A stretch of DNA of 64,000 bases from Streptomyces cyanogenus (GTDB taxonomy: Bacteria > Actinomycetota > Actinomycetes > Streptomycetales > Streptomycetaceae). The notes under the pieces were generated by a model, which had not been told where the DNA came from, ran no database searches, and saw nothing but the letters and a program-made list of their open reading frames with translations. Below are positions 50,179 to 62,294 of the stretch, piece after piece. Each line of letters starts with the position of its first letter. The first letter of the stretch is position 1. Location: NCBI RefSeq assembly GCF_017526105.1, contig NZ_CP071839.1, positions 5,533,001 through 5,597,000 on the forward strand. Reading direction: 5' to 3'. A program made the translations under genes and the position numbers.

Positions 50179-52488
50179 ATGTCCTACGACGGTGTCGGGC
50201 AGCGCCCCGAAGGGGCGCGAGGAACTGCGCGACGAGCCACGACGCACCCGCACCCGCACGACGGCACGGCGCGGCGCCCCGGCCGGCGGCACCTGCGGCG
50301 CGCCCTCGCCTTCCTGGGCGCCGGCGCGCTGGCCGTCCCGCTGCTCGCCGGCTGCGCCGACGAGGAGGAGACCAGCGCCCCGCTCGCTCCGCAGGACATC
50401 GCCCCGGTCGCCCGCGACCTGGTCGCCGACGGCGGCACCCTGAAGTGGGCCCTGGACGCCGTACCGGAGACCCTGAACACCTTCCAGGCCGACGCCGACG
50501 CCGGCACCAGCCGGATCGCCCAGGCCGTGCTGCCGTCCATGTTCCGGCTGGACGCGGCCGGCCGGCCGGTGCCCAACCCGGCCTACCTGGAATCGGCCAA
50601 GGTCATCGAGACCGAGCCGCGCCAGGTGGTGCTGTACAAGCTGAACCAGCAGGCCGTCTGGAGCGACGGCCGGGAGATCGGCGCCGCCGACTTCGTCGCC
50701 CAGTGGCGCGCCCTGTCCGGCAGGAACAGCGCCTACTGGACGGCCCGCAACGCCGGCTACGACCGGATCGCCAAGATCGAGCGCGGAGCCAACGACCTCC
50801 AGGTCCGGGTCACCTTCGCCCGTCCCTACGCCGACTGGCGGTCGCTGTTCTCCCCGCTGTACCCGAAGGACGTCACGGGCACCCCGGACGCCTTCAACGA
50901 CGGCGCCCGCCGCAAGCTGAAGGTCACCGCCGGGCCCTTCAAGGTCGAGAAGGTCGACACCGCCCGGAAGGACGTCGTCCTCACCCGCAACCCGCGCTGG
51001 TGGGGCAGGCCCGCCAAGCTGAACGAGATCGTGCTGCACGCCGTCTCCCGCGACAAGCGGGCCACCGCGCTCGCCGACGGCAGCGTGGACCTCGCCGACA
51101 TCGACTCCGCCGACGCCCAGCGGATCGGCCTGGCGAACCGGGAGAAGGGCACCGGGACCCCGCTCCAGGGCGCCGGGGGCAAGACCTCCGTGAAGAAGCT
51201 GCGCGCCTGGGCGCTCGCACACGGCTTCGACTCCGACCAGGTGCACGCCGGCAAGAAGAAGCTCCGCAAGGCGATCACCCACTACCTGGAGCAGCAGCAG
51301 GCGCTGCGGAACGTCGAGGTCCGCAAGTCCCTGGAGCCCGCCTACACCCAGCTCGCCCTCAACGGCTCCACCGGTCCGCTCGCCGACGAACGGGTCCGCC
51401 GGGCCGTCGCCCGCGCCCTGGACCGCGTGGAGCTGGCCCGGCTGGTGCTCACCCCGCTGGGGCTGCCCGCCGTCCCGGTCGGCAGCCACCTCGCCCTGTC
51501 CGGACAGGTCGCCTACGCCGACAACAGCGGCGCGATCGGCGGCCAGGACGCCAAGGAGGCGCAGGCGCTGCTCGCCGACGCCGGCTGGGTGCGCGGCGGC
51601 CCGCTCAAGGAGCGGAAGAAGGGCGAGAAGGCGGCCGGACCCGAGCACGGCACCGGGCACGACGGCGAGGACGTGTCGAACGGCGGCAAGGACGGCGAGT
51701 ACATCGTCGGGGAGGACGACAAGGGCCGGGACGGGCCGGGCGACGGCGGTGCCGAGGGCGGCGGCACGGACGGCGACGGCAAGGGCAGGCGGCACGAGCC
51801 GGCCGGCGACCAGCGAGAGCACGGCGACCAGCACCTCGCGCAGGAGGGCAAGCACGGCGGCGCCCCGGGCGCGTACGCCCCGCAGGGCACGGCCGCCCCG
51901 GCCGCCGCGCCGGCCGGACCCCTCGCCAAGGACGGCAAGCCGCTCGCGCTGCGCTTCGTCCTGCCCTCCGGGCCCGGCTCGGAGACCCTGAACTCGGTGG
52001 CCGAGCGGATCTCGGCGATGCTGGAGCAGGTCGGCATCCGGACCACGATCACCAAGGTCTCGGACGAGAGCTACTTCAAGGACCACATCGCCGCCGGCGA
52101 CTACGACCTCGCCCTGTACTCCTGGCCGTCCTCCGCCTTCCCGGCGACCGACGCCCGGCCGATCTACGCCAAGCCGGTCCCCGCGGCGGACGGCTCCGTG
52201 AACGTCGAGCAGAACTTCACACGGGTCGGCACCGACCAGGTCGACCAGCTCTTCGACCAGGCCGCGACCACGCTGGACGAGGACGAGGCACGGGACCTGA
52301 TCCGGAAGGCCGATTCCCGTATCTGGGCGGCGGCGGGCTCCATCCCGCTGTACCAGCGGCCCCAGCTGGTGGGAGCGCGGAAGAACCTGGTCAACGCGGG
52401 TGCGTTCGGGTTCCAGACACCGGTGTACGAGGACATGGGATTCCTGAAGAAGGGAGCAAAGGTGTCGCCCAGTCCCCACAAGGGCTAG
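50179..52488 (+). CDS. Orphan oligopeptide-binding lipoprotein (family 5)
   Basis: A 769-residue solute-binding lipoprotein. A long basic N-region leads to a hydrophobic core and lipobox LLAGC (lipid Cys59). The DppA/OppA fold follows (GTLKWALDAVPETLNTFQ region; LNQQAVWSDGREIGAADFV, key part WSDGREIGAADFV). The middle (about 475-585) is a Gly/Asp/Lys/Glu-rich low-complexity insert that splits the domain before LAKDGKPLALRFVLPSG. No permease or ATPase genes accompany it, so it may use the bldK-like permease 2.5 kb away or act as a receptor. GGAGGT precedes the ATG. Confidence 0.85.
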   Translation: MSYDGVGQRPEGARGTARRATTHPHPHDGTARRPGRRHLRRALAFLGAGALAVPLLAGCADEEETSAPLAPQDIAPVARDLVADGGTLKWALDAVPETLNTFQADADAGTSRIAQAVLPSMFRLDAAGRPVPNPAYLESAKVIETEPRQVVLYKLNQQAVWSDGREIGAADFVAQWRALSGRNSAYWTARNAGYDRIAKIERGANDLQVRVTFARPYADWRSLFSPLYPKDVTGTPDAFNDGARRKLKVTAGPFKVEKVDTARKDVVLTRNPRWWGRPAKLNEIVLHAVSRDKRATALADGSVDLADIDSADAQRIGLANREKGTGTPLQGAGGKTSVKKLRAWALAHGFDSDQVHAGKKKLRKAITHYLEQQQALRNVEVRKSLEPAYTQLALNGSTGPLADERVRRAVARALDRVELARLVLTPLGLPAVPVGSHLALSGQVAYADNSGAIGGQDAKEAQALLADAGWVRGGPLKERKKGEKAAGPEHGTGHDGEDVSNGGKDGEYIVGEDDKGRDGPGDGGAEGGGTDGDGKGRRHEPAGDQREHGDQHLAQEGKHGGAPGAYAPQGTAAPAAAPAGPLAKDGKPLALRFVLPSGPGSETLNSVAERISAMLEQVGIRTTITKVSDESYFKDHIAAGDYDLALYSWPSSAFPATDARPIYAKPVPAADGSVNVEQNFTRVGTDQVDQLFDQAATTLDEDEARDLIRKADSRIWAAAGSIPLYQRPQLVGARKNLVNAGAFGFQTPVYEDMGFLKKGAKVSPSPHKG

Positions 52489-52621
52489 GCGGCCCGGCGA
52501 GCCCCGGCTGAAAAGGCCAAGTACCATGGGGTGAGGCCGTGGCGTGTCCAGCCCGGCAGGGCCCGCGCGACACGGACGTACGCGCAGGGCGATCCTCACC
52601 ACTCCGGGAGTACGGCAGCTT

Positions 52622-54529
<1,908 letters not shown>

Positions 54530-54543
54530 TCTACCGGCACTTG

Positions 54544-54582
54544 AGCCCGGGCGCCCCCACCATGGGGGCGCCCGGGCTTTTT
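54544..54582 (+). terminator. Strong terminator after typA
   Basis: AGCCCGGGCGCCCCCA (54544-54559) is perfectly complementary to TGGGGGCGCCCGGGCT (54563-54578), with a three-base loop and five T residues (54578-54582). Confidence 0.95.
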
Positions 54583-55009
54583 GCAACCCGTTTTCGGAAG
54601 CGCCATGTCCGACATGCGGAGATCGCTGCCCGATAGCCATGTAACAAGTCCGTTTCGCGCCCTCTTCTGACGAACAGTTTGTCCAGATTTTGGAAGTCAT
54701 AGCGGTGAGCTGTGACTGAATTGAGATCTACGGGCGGTGGTCGGTAGTCGACCCATGGCAGATAGTTAGCCGCGTAGCGCTCGGGTCAATGGGTCTCGCG
54801 CTGTGGGGACAGCGCCGACTCACGAGCACCAGGGGGTGTCTGACCCTCCGTCAGGGGTGTCGGAGGGTAGACGGAAACCCCCTCCTGTTGGTGAACACGT
54901 GGAGTCATGAGGAGGGAACCCCAGTAACTACGCGCGTCCGACTGCGGTCACGCGCGTCCTCGGAGTACGCGGGCACCTCTCACACTCATACCTGTGAAAC
55001 GGACGAACC
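54583..55009 (+). promoter_or_regulatory. Long bldK leader region
   Basis: A 427-bp leader. It has an AT-rich promoter pocket (54650-54720), a hairpin ACCCTCCG (54843-54850) / CGGAGGGT (54861-54868), and a strong AGGAGGGA (54910-54917). Seven bases beyond that is the codon GTA (54924), opening a frame that ends in a TGA overlapping the bldKA GTG start (55010-55013). The mini-frame ATG at 54907 (MRREPQ, with adjacent AGG AGG codons) overlaps the same site. The region may control bldK at the translational level. Confidence 0.5.
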
Positions 55010-56050
55010 GTGACAAGTCCTATCGACATTGAGGGCGGCGGGGCTTCGGCCGTCGTCGACGGCGCACCAGGGCCGGAGACGAAGACCGAGGCCGTCACGC
55101 TCACGGGCCGGTCCCCCGGCCAGCTCATGTGGCTGCGCTTCAAGCGCGACCGCACGGGCGTCATCTGCGCCGTGGTGGTGATCGGCTACTTCGTCGTCGC
55201 CCTGCTCGCACCGCTGCTCGCGAAGCTGCCGGGCACCGATCCGTACACCCTGTACGGCCAGGACCCCACCTATGCCGACAAGCCCGTCCTCGACGAATTC
55301 GGGCTTCCGCTGGGCTACTTGGGAGGCGTCTCGGGCGACCACTGGTTCGGCGTCGAACCGCAGTACGGCCGCGACCTCTACGCCATGCTGCTCTACGGCA
55401 TGCGGACCTCGCTGTACATGGCGCTCGGCATCACCGTCCTCATCATGGTCACCGGTGTCGTGATCGGCCTGGTCGGGGGCTACTTCGGCGGTCGTACGGA
55501 CTACTGGATCGGCCGGGGCACCGACTTCTTCCTCTCCTTCCCGCAACAGCTGTTCTTCATCGCCTTCATGCCCGTCGTGACGTCGTTCTTCGTGGATCCC
55601 CGCGAGGAGACGCCGACCTACTTCCGCGCCCTGGCCATGCTCATCGTGCTGTGGCTGCTGGGCTGGATGGGCATGGCCCGGCTGGTGCGGTCGACCGTAC
55701 TGTCCCTGCGCGAACGGGAGTTCGTGGAGGCGGCCAAGGTCTCGGGCGCTTCACCGTGGCGGATCGTACGCAAGGAGATCCTGCCCAACGTCGTCACCCC
55801 GATCCTGGTGCAGTTCACGTACCAACTACCCAGCACCATCCTCAGCATCGCCTTCCTGTCCTTCGCGGGCGTCGGGTTCGTCGAGCCCACGCCCGACTGG
55901 GGACGCCTCTTCGCCGCCGGCGCCCGGTACGCCGAGCAGGACCCGGCGTTCATGTTCTTCCCCGGGGTGGCGCTGGTGATCTTCGTCCTGTGCTTCAACC
56001 TCCTCGGGGACTCCGTACGGGACGCGTTCGACCCCAAGTCCGGGCGATAG
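55010..56050 (+). CDS. bldKA: Oligopeptide ABC permease BldKA
   Basis: A 346-residue DppC/OppC-type permease. An N-terminal OppC region with one helix (about 50-70) is followed by five or six helices and the EAA loop EFVEAAKVSGASPWRIVRKEI, key part AAKVSGASPW. With BldKC it forms the pore of the importer for extracellular oligopeptides, which is needed for aerial-mycelium formation in Streptomyces. The GTG start has only a weak ribosome binding site but overlaps an upstream open frame. It is the first gene of bldKABCDE. Confidence 0.92.
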   Translation: MTSPIDIEGGGASAVVDGAPGPETKTEAVTLTGRSPGQLMWLRFKRDRTGVICAVVVIGYFVVALLAPLLAKLPGTDPYTLYGQDPTYADKPVLDEFGLPLGYLGGVSGDHWFGVEPQYGRDLYAMLLYGMRTSLYMALGITVLIMVTGVVIGLVGGYFGGRTDYWIGRGTDFFLSFPQQLFFIAFMPVVTSFFVDPREETPTYFRALAMLIVLWLLGWMGMARLVRSTVLSLREREFVEAAKVSGASPWRIVRKEILPNVVTPILVQFTYQLPSTILSIAFLSFAGVGFVEPTPDWGRLFAAGARYAEQDPAFMFFPGVALVIFVLCFNLLGDSVRDAFDPKSGR

Positions 56051-56083
56051 GACGTCCGTTGGGTGGGGGTGGCTGCCGCCCCC

Positions 56084-56102
56084 GCCGGCCCGCGCGGCCG
56101 GC
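56084..56102 (+). other. Stem-loop between bldKA and bldKB
   Basis: GCCGGCC (56084-56090) pairs with GGCCGGC (56096-56102) around CGCGC. A further GGGGG/CCCCC pair lies just upstream. It lies in the 101-bp gap and may act as a processing or partial-termination signal. Confidence 0.6.
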
Positions 56103-56151
56103 GCCCGGCAGATCTCACGGATAACAACCGACAGGTAGGTGGATTCGCCAC

Positions 56152-57945
56152 ATGATGTCTCATCGCGCCCGCGGAGCGCGCGCCGTCGTGATCGCCATCG
56201 CGGCCGGCTCCCTGGCTCTCACGGCCTGCTCCAAGAACGAGGGCGGCAAATCCGGCAAGGACACCGAGAAGGACCAGAAGCAGGCGGCGGTCCAGTCGAA
56301 GCCGGTCACCTATGTCGGCGCCGCGGGATCGACCGGCCCCGCCAAGGACGTGCCCGGTGCCAAACCCGGCGGCACGATCACGGTGTACCAGGAACCGGGC
56401 CTCACCCACCTGGACCCCGCCCAGATCTACGTCTCCGACGCCGGCCAGGTCGCCAACCTGCTCTTCCGCCGGCTGACCCAGTTCCAGGAGGACGACAAGG
56501 GCGACGTCTCGGTCGTCGGCGACCTCGCCACCGACTCCGGGAAGTCCACCGACGGCGGCAGGACCTGGACCTTCACGCTGAAGGACGGCATCAAGGACGA
56601 GAACGGCAACCCCATCACCTCGGCCGACGTCCGGCACACCGTCGAGCGCCAGTACGCCAAGTTCGTCTTCGACGGCCCGACCTATCTGCAGACCTGGCTG
56701 AGCGGCGCCGACTACCGCAAGGCCCTGCCCGGCGGCGGCTTCGACGGCAAGCACCTGCCGGCCTCCGTCCTGGACACCCCGGACGACAAGACCGTGGTCT
56801 TCCACTTCGACCAGCCGCGCCCGGACCTGCCGCAGACGCTCGCCATGGCCGGGTACGCCGTCGTCCCCGAGAAGGGCGACACCAAGGAGCGGTACGAGAA
56901 GAAGCCGGTCGCCACCGGACCGTACAAGATCGTCGAGAACAAGGTCGGCAAGACCCTGAAGCTGGTGAAGAACGCCAACTGGGACCCGAAGACCGACTCC
57001 GTGCGCCACCAGTACGCCGACGGCTTCACCTTCCAGTTCGGCGTCACCGAGTCCACCCAGACCAAGCGCCTGATCGCGGACGAGGGCGACAACAAGAACG
57101 CCATCCAGCTCACCGGCGGCGTCGACGCCACCCAGATCCAGGACGTCATCAGCAACCCGGAGGCCAGCAAGCGCACGGTCAAGGGCTACCAGCCCTACGT
57201 CATGACGCTGACCTTCAACCTCGACCGGGTCAAGGACAAGAAGGTCCGCGAGGCCGTCACCTACGCGGTCAACTCCAAGTCCCTCATCGCCGGCGAGGGC
57301 GGCGCCTACGGCGGTGACGTCGCGCCGAACTACTTCGCGCCGACGCTGCCCGGCTACGAGCCGGGCTACGACCCCTACGGCCGTCTGAAGACCCCGCAGG
57401 GCAACATCGCCAAGGCCCAGGAGATCCTCAAGAGCGTCCCGGCCGCCGAGAAGAAGCTCGTCTTCGCCTACGCCAACAGCGAGCAGGGCCAGCGGCGCAA
57501 GGTCGCCGTCGAGGACGCGCTCACCAAGGTCGGCTTCGACGTCGTCGCCAAGGAGGTCGACGCGGCGAGCTACTACGAGCAGATCGGCAAGCTGAAGAAC
57601 CCGTACGACATCTACATCACCGGGTGGGGCCAGGACTGGCCGTCCCCGGGCACGGTCGTGACGCCGATCTACGACGGCACTCAGGTCTCCGACGGCTCCG
57701 CGAACTACTCGCACGTCAAGGACCCGAAGGTCGACGCCCTCATCAAGAAGGCGCTGACGCAGCCGCCGGCCGAGGCCGCGAAGACCTGGCGGGAAGCGCA
57801 CCACTACCTGCTGGAGAACGTCATCCCGGCGGCTCCGCTGTGGTACACGAAGCAGTTCCAGATCTCCGGCTCCAACGTGGGCGGTGCCCGCTACGGCTCG
57901 GTGTCCAGCCTCATCGACATCACCCGGCTGTACCTGAAGTCGTGA
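56152..57945 (+). CDS. bldKB: Oligopeptide-binding lipoprotein BldKB
   Basis: A 597-residue solute-binding lipoprotein. The signal peptide ends with lipobox LALTAC (lipid Cys26). Family 5 motifs follow, including GGTITVYQEPGLTHLDPAQIY, key part GLTHLDPAQIY, and WTFTLKDGIK. It captures extracellular peptides for the BldK importer. The length is close to S. coelicolor BldKB. ATG ATG opens the frame; the ribosome binding site AGGTAGGTGG is upstream. Stem-loops flank the gene on both sides, as expected if the binding protein is made in excess. Confidence 0.93.
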   Translation: MMSHRARGARAVVIAIAAGSLALTACSKNEGGKSGKDTEKDQKQAAVQSKPVTYVGAAGSTGPAKDVPGAKPGGTITVYQEPGLTHLDPAQIYVSDAGQVANLLFRRLTQFQEDDKGDVSVVGDLATDSGKSTDGGRTWTFTLKDGIKDENGNPITSADVRHTVERQYAKFVFDGPTYLQTWLSGADYRKALPGGGFDGKHLPASVLDTPDDKTVVFHFDQPRPDLPQTLAMAGYAVVPEKGDTKERYEKKPVATGPYKIVENKVGKTLKLVKNANWDPKTDSVRHQYADGFTFQFGVTESTQTKRLIADEGDNKNAIQLTGGVDATQIQDVISNPEASKRTVKGYQPYVMTLTFNLDRVKDKKVREAVTYAVNSKSLIAGEGGAYGGDVAPNYFAPTLPGYEPGYDPYGRLKTPQGNIAKAQEILKSVPAAEKKLVFAYANSEQGQRRKVAVEDALTKVGFDVVAKEVDAASYYEQIGKLKNPYDIYITGWGQDWPSPGTVVTPIYDGTQVSDGSANYSHVKDPKVDALIKKALTQPPAEAAKTWREAHHYLLENVIPAAPLWYTKQFQISGSNVGGARYGSVSSLIDITRLYLKS

Positions 57946-57960
57946 CCCGCGGCTGACGAC

Positions 57961-57991
57961 GGGGGTGCGCCAGGACCGCGGGCGCACCCCC
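57961..57991 (+). other. Stem-loop after bldKB
   Basis: GGGGGTGCGCC (57961-57971) is perfectly complementary to GGCGCACCCCC (57981-57991), with a nine-base loop and no T-run. It lies 16 bp after the bldKB stop and inside the operon, so partial termination or 3'-end protection of the bldKB message is likely. Confidence 0.8.
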
Positions 57992-58040
57992 GCTCCCGGC
58001 GCACCCACCCACCGTCTCCGCAGAGAGCAGCCAGCCCGCC

Positions 58041-59018
58041 ATGCTTCAGTTCATCATCCGGCGCACGGTCGGCGCCTTCGTCACGCTCTTCCTCATCGGG
58101 GCGGCGACCTTCTTCCTCTTCGTGGCCGCACCCTCCGACTACGCCTCCCTGGCCTGCGGCAAGGACTGCTCGCCCCAGCGGCTGGCGGACATCCGGGAGG
58201 CCCTGGGGCTCAACCTGCCCCTCGCCCAGCAGTTCTGGCACTTCATGACCGGCATCGTGACGGGCCGTGACTTCCCGACCGGGCACTGCTCGGCCCCCTG
58301 CCTGGGCGTGTCGTTCTACTCGGGGGACATGGTCTGGAGCACCATCATGGACCGGTTCCCGCTGACCCTGACCCTGACCGCCGGCGGCGCGATCGTCTTC
58401 CTCCTCGTCGGCGTCGGCGCCGGCATGATCGCCGCGTACCGGCGCGGCACGATGGTCGACAAGGTCGCCACCGGCGCGTCCATGGTGCTCAGCTCCTTCC
58501 AGATCTACTTCCTCGGCCCGGTCGTGCTGACGATCCTCGTCTACAGCACCGGCTGGATGGAGGACCCGAAGTACGTGCCCTTCACCCAGGACCCGGTCGG
58601 CTGGTTCGTCGGCATGTCGATCCCGGTGTGCGTGATGGCCACGATCTTCACCGCGCAGTACACCCGTATGGCGCGCTCGTCGATGATCGAGCAGCTCGCC
58701 GAGGACCACGTGCGCACCGCCCGGGCCAAGGGCATGTCACGCAGGTACGTGTTCCTGCGCTACGCCTGGCGCGGCTCGCTCATCCCGATCGTCACCGTGC
58801 TCGGCATCGACGTCAGCTCCATGCTGGGCGGTGCCGTCGTGACCGAACTGACCTTCTCCCTCCAGGGGATCGGCCGGCTCGCCGTGGACGGCGCGGTCAA
58901 CAAGGACCTGCCGCTGACGATGGGGGTCATGCTGTTCGGCGCCTTCTTCATCCTCCTCATCAACATCCTGACCGACATCACCTACGCGTGGATCGACCCC
59001 CGCATCCGGCTCTCCTAG
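58041..59018 (+). CDS. bldKC: Oligopeptide ABC permease BldKC
   Basis: A 325-residue DppB/OppB-type permease with an N-terminal helix (about 10-30), a long external loop containing two cysteine pairs (ACGKDC, HCSAPC), and five more helices. The EAA-type loop is HVRTARAKGMSRRYVFLRYA, key part TARAKGMSRRYV. It pairs with BldKA in the membrane. The ATG fits the family N-terminus (MLQFIIRRTVG). It lies 15 bp before bldKD. Confidence 0.93.
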   Translation: MLQFIIRRTVGAFVTLFLIGAATFFLFVAAPSDYASLACGKDCSPQRLADIREALGLNLPLAQQFWHFMTGIVTGRDFPTGHCSAPCLGVSFYSGDMVWSTIMDRFPLTLTLTAGGAIVFLLVGVGAGMIAAYRRGTMVDKVATGASMVLSSFQIYFLGPVVLTILVYSTGWMEDPKYVPFTQDPVGWFVGMSIPVCVMATIFTAQYTRMARSSMIEQLAEDHVRTARAKGMSRRYVFLRYAWRGSLIPIVTVLGIDVSSMLGGAVVTELTFSLQGIGRLAVDGAVNKDLPLTMGVMLFGAFFILLINILTDITYAWIDPRIRLS

Positions 59019-59033
59019 GAAGAACCAGCCATC

Positions 59034-60095
59034 GTGACCACAGTGACCAAGGCCGAGGGCGCACCGGCCCCGACCGGGCCGGACGGATTCCTCTCGGTGC
59101 GCGATCTCCAGGTGACGTTCTCCACCGAGGACGGCCCGGTCAAGGCCGTCGACGGCCTCTCCTTCGACCTGCACCGCGGGCGGACGCTCGGCATCGTGGG
59201 CGAGTCGGGCTCGGGCAAGTCGGTCACCAACCTGACGATCCTCGGGCTGCACGACCCGCTGTTCACGACCATCGACGGGGAGATCGTCCTCGACGGCAAG
59301 GAACTCATCACCGCCACCGAGAAGGAGATGGAGAGACTCCGCGGCAACCGGGTGGCGATGATCTTCCAGGATCCGCTCACCGCGCTGTCGCCCTTCTACA
59401 CCATCGGCCGGCAGATCGCCGAGCCGTACATGAAGCACAGCGGCGCCTCGAAGAAGGCCGCCTGGGAGCGGGCAGTGGAGATGCTCGCCAAGGTCGGCAT
59501 CCCCAACCCCGGGGAGCGGGCCCGGGACTACCCGCACCAGTTCTCCGGCGGGATGCGCCAGCGCGCGATGATCGCCATGGCACTGGTCTGCGACCCGGAC
59601 CTGCTGATCGCCGACGAGCCGACCACGGCCCTGGACGTGACCGTGCAGGCCCAGATCCTGGACCTGCTCAAGGACCTCCAGCGGGAGTTCGGCACGGCGA
59701 TCGTCTTCATCACCCACGACCTCGGGGTCATCGCCGACATGGCCGACGACATCATGGTCATGTACGCGGGCCGGGCGGTGGAACGCGGCACGGTGGACGA
59801 GGTCCTCCGCTCCCCGCAGCACCCCTACACCTGGGGCCTGCTGAACTCCATGCCCCGGCTGGACTCCGACCTCGGCACCCCGCTCTCGCCCATCCCCGGC
59901 ACCCCGCCGAGCCTGCTCACGCCACCGTCCGGCTGCCGTTTCCATCCCCGGTGCACCTTCCGGGACCGGGTCGGCGGCAACCGCTGCACCACCGAGCGCC
60001 CCCTGCTGGCGCCGGACCGCTCCTCGGCGTGCCATCTCGGCGAGGAACAGAAACGCACCATCTTCGTCGAAGAGATCAGGCCCCGACTGGGCTAG
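59034..60095 (+). CDS. bldKD: Oligopeptide ABC ATPase BldKD
   Basis: A 353-residue DppD/OppD-type ATPase. Walker A is GESGSGKSV, the signature FSGGMRQRAMIAMAL and Walker B LLIADEPTTALD. The C-terminal oligopeptide-transporter domain includes HPYTWGLL and a cysteine-bearing tail (SGCRFHPRCTFRD) often linked to an iron-sulfur site in this family. GTG at 59034 is preceded by AGGAAG. It lies 13 bp before bldKE. Confidence 0.94.
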   Translation: MTTVTKAEGAPAPTGPDGFLSVRDLQVTFSTEDGPVKAVDGLSFDLHRGRTLGIVGESGSGKSVTNLTILGLHDPLFTTIDGEIVLDGKELITATEKEMERLRGNRVAMIFQDPLTALSPFYTIGRQIAEPYMKHSGASKKAAWERAVEMLAKVGIPNPGERARDYPHQFSGGMRQRAMIAMALVCDPDLLIADEPTTALDVTVQAQILDLLKDLQREFGTAIVFITHDLGVIADMADDIMVMYAGRAVERGTVDEVLRSPQHPYTWGLLNSMPRLDSDLGTPLSPIPGTPPSLLTPPSGCRFHPRCTFRDRVGGNRCTTERPLLAPDRSSACHLGEEQKRTIFVEEIRPRLG

Positions 60096-60108
60096 GAGGA
60101 CAACCGTC

Positions 60109-61227
<1,119 letters not shown>

Positions 61228-61264
61228 TGAGCTGGCCGGAGCGCTCCGTCGGCGTGCATGCTGG

Positions 61265-61684
61265 TCACCGCGTCGCGGCCTTCTCCGGCTCTGGCGGTAC
61301 GACATCGTCGCCGTCTCCGCTGGTGGGGGAGCAGTCCCACTCCGCCACCACGATGCCCGTCTGCCGATAACGGGTCAGGGCGTCGGTGTCGACCTTGCCG
61401 TCCGCGTCGGTGAACCAGCACTCCGGCAGCATGCCGAACATCTCCTCGTAGGCGGCGACCCACGAGATCTCACCCGCGCCGGCCGCGGCGGCGTGGCCGA
61501 GGACACCTCCGGCGTGGTCGGCGCAGAACGTGGCGTATGCCGGGTCGTCCAGGAAGCGGTGCCATTCGGCGTCGATGGCGCCGGAGAACATCTCCACGAC
61601 CGCGTGCCCGGCGGCCAACCGCTCGGCAGCGACAGCGAAGAAGCGTCCGAGTTCGATCCGCTCGGGGCTCAGAGTGGTGCTCAT
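61265..61684 (-). CDS. Hypothetical protein coupled to an RsbW-like gene
   Basis: A 139-residue acidic, soluble protein (MSTTLSPERIELGRFF start). Its middle is rich in Trp, His and acidic residues (AEWHRFLDDPAYATFCADHAG region; EISWVAAYEEMFGMLPECWF), and it ends in VVPPEPEKAATR. I do not recognise a domain, though near copies next to RsbW-like genes are common in Streptomyces. AGGAGC precedes the ATG, which overlaps the stop of the upstream RsbW-like gene (ATGA, 61681-61684). A shared role is likely. Confidence 0.78.
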   Translation of the reverse strand: MSTTLSPERIELGRFFAVAAERLAAGHAVVEMFSGAIDAEWHRFLDDPAYATFCADHAGGVLGHAAAAGAGEISWVAAYEEMFGMLPECWFTDADGKVDTDALTRYRQTGIVVAEWDCSPTSGDGDDVVPPEPEKAATR

Positions 61685-62130
61685 GCTGGTGCTCCTGTCG
61701 ATGGGGTGAGTGTTGTTCGAGGACGGGTGAGTTCGGCCCAGACGAGCTTCCACGTGGGATGCAGGTCGTACCCCCAGCGGTCACTCAGCACGTCGACCAG
61801 GACCAGGCCACGGCCGCCCTCGGAATCTTTGTCCGGCATTCCGACGCCGGGGACCTCGCGGGAGCTGTCGGCGACGCCGATCCGTACCCGGTCTCGGGAC
61901 ACGCGCCGGATCACAACCCGGACCGTGCGACAGCGGGTGTGGTCGATGGCGTTCGTCACCAGCTCGTCCACGATCAGCATTCCGGCGTCCAGCAGGTCCC
62001 CTATCCCCCAGGTTCTCAGCGCGGTGGCCACAAGGGTCCGGGCTCGCTTTGCGGACTGCGGTTCACAGGGCATCGTCTCGGTATAGCCGGGATCGCCCTT
62101 TGACATCGGTCTCGTGGCGGTCGTGGTCAC
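61681..62130 (-). CDS. RsbW-like ATP-binding protein
   Basis: A 149-residue HATPase_c protein. The N box is LIVDELVTNAIDHTRC, the G1 box is DSEGGRGLVLVDVL, and the end has WGYDLHPTWKLVWAEL. This is the short anti-sigma/serine-kinase form that is abundant in Streptomyces and often divergent from an HTH-TPR regulator, as it is here. The GTG start has AGGAG nine bases upstream. It is co-translated with the 139-residue protein. Confidence 0.87.
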   Translation of the reverse strand: MTTTATRPMSKGDPGYTETMPCEPQSAKRARTLVATALRTWGIGDLLDAGMLIVDELVTNAIDHTRCRTVRVVIRRVSRDRVRIGVADSSREVPGVGMPDKDSEGGRGLVLVDVLSDRWGYDLHPTWKLVWAELTRPRTTLTPSTGAPA

Positions 62131-62294
62131 GTAGTCGTCTCCTTGGAGTGGGGCAACTTGCCCCGTCGGGCTGCCGCCGTGTCGCGCAGCCGTGTCGTCG
62201 GCGGCTGATATCCATCCAACGGGGGTACGCCCGCAGTGAGAACGGTCCATGCTGGTACGGCCGTTGAATGCGTTGAACGCCAGGGGAGCTGGAC
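62131..62294. promoter_or_regulatory. Divergent promoter of the RsbW-like / HTH-TPR module
   Basis: A 164-bp gap between the divergent genes. No clear palindrome was found. GGGGAGCTGGAC lies before the regulator's ATG, and AAGGAG before the RsbW-like GTG. Confidence 0.5.

Noticed and set aside
54789..55013. 74-codon frame upstream of bldKA as a full gene
   Set aside because: The ATG has no ribosome site and the sequence has no recognisable domain; only the short overlapping part near bldKA is discussed as a possible leader.
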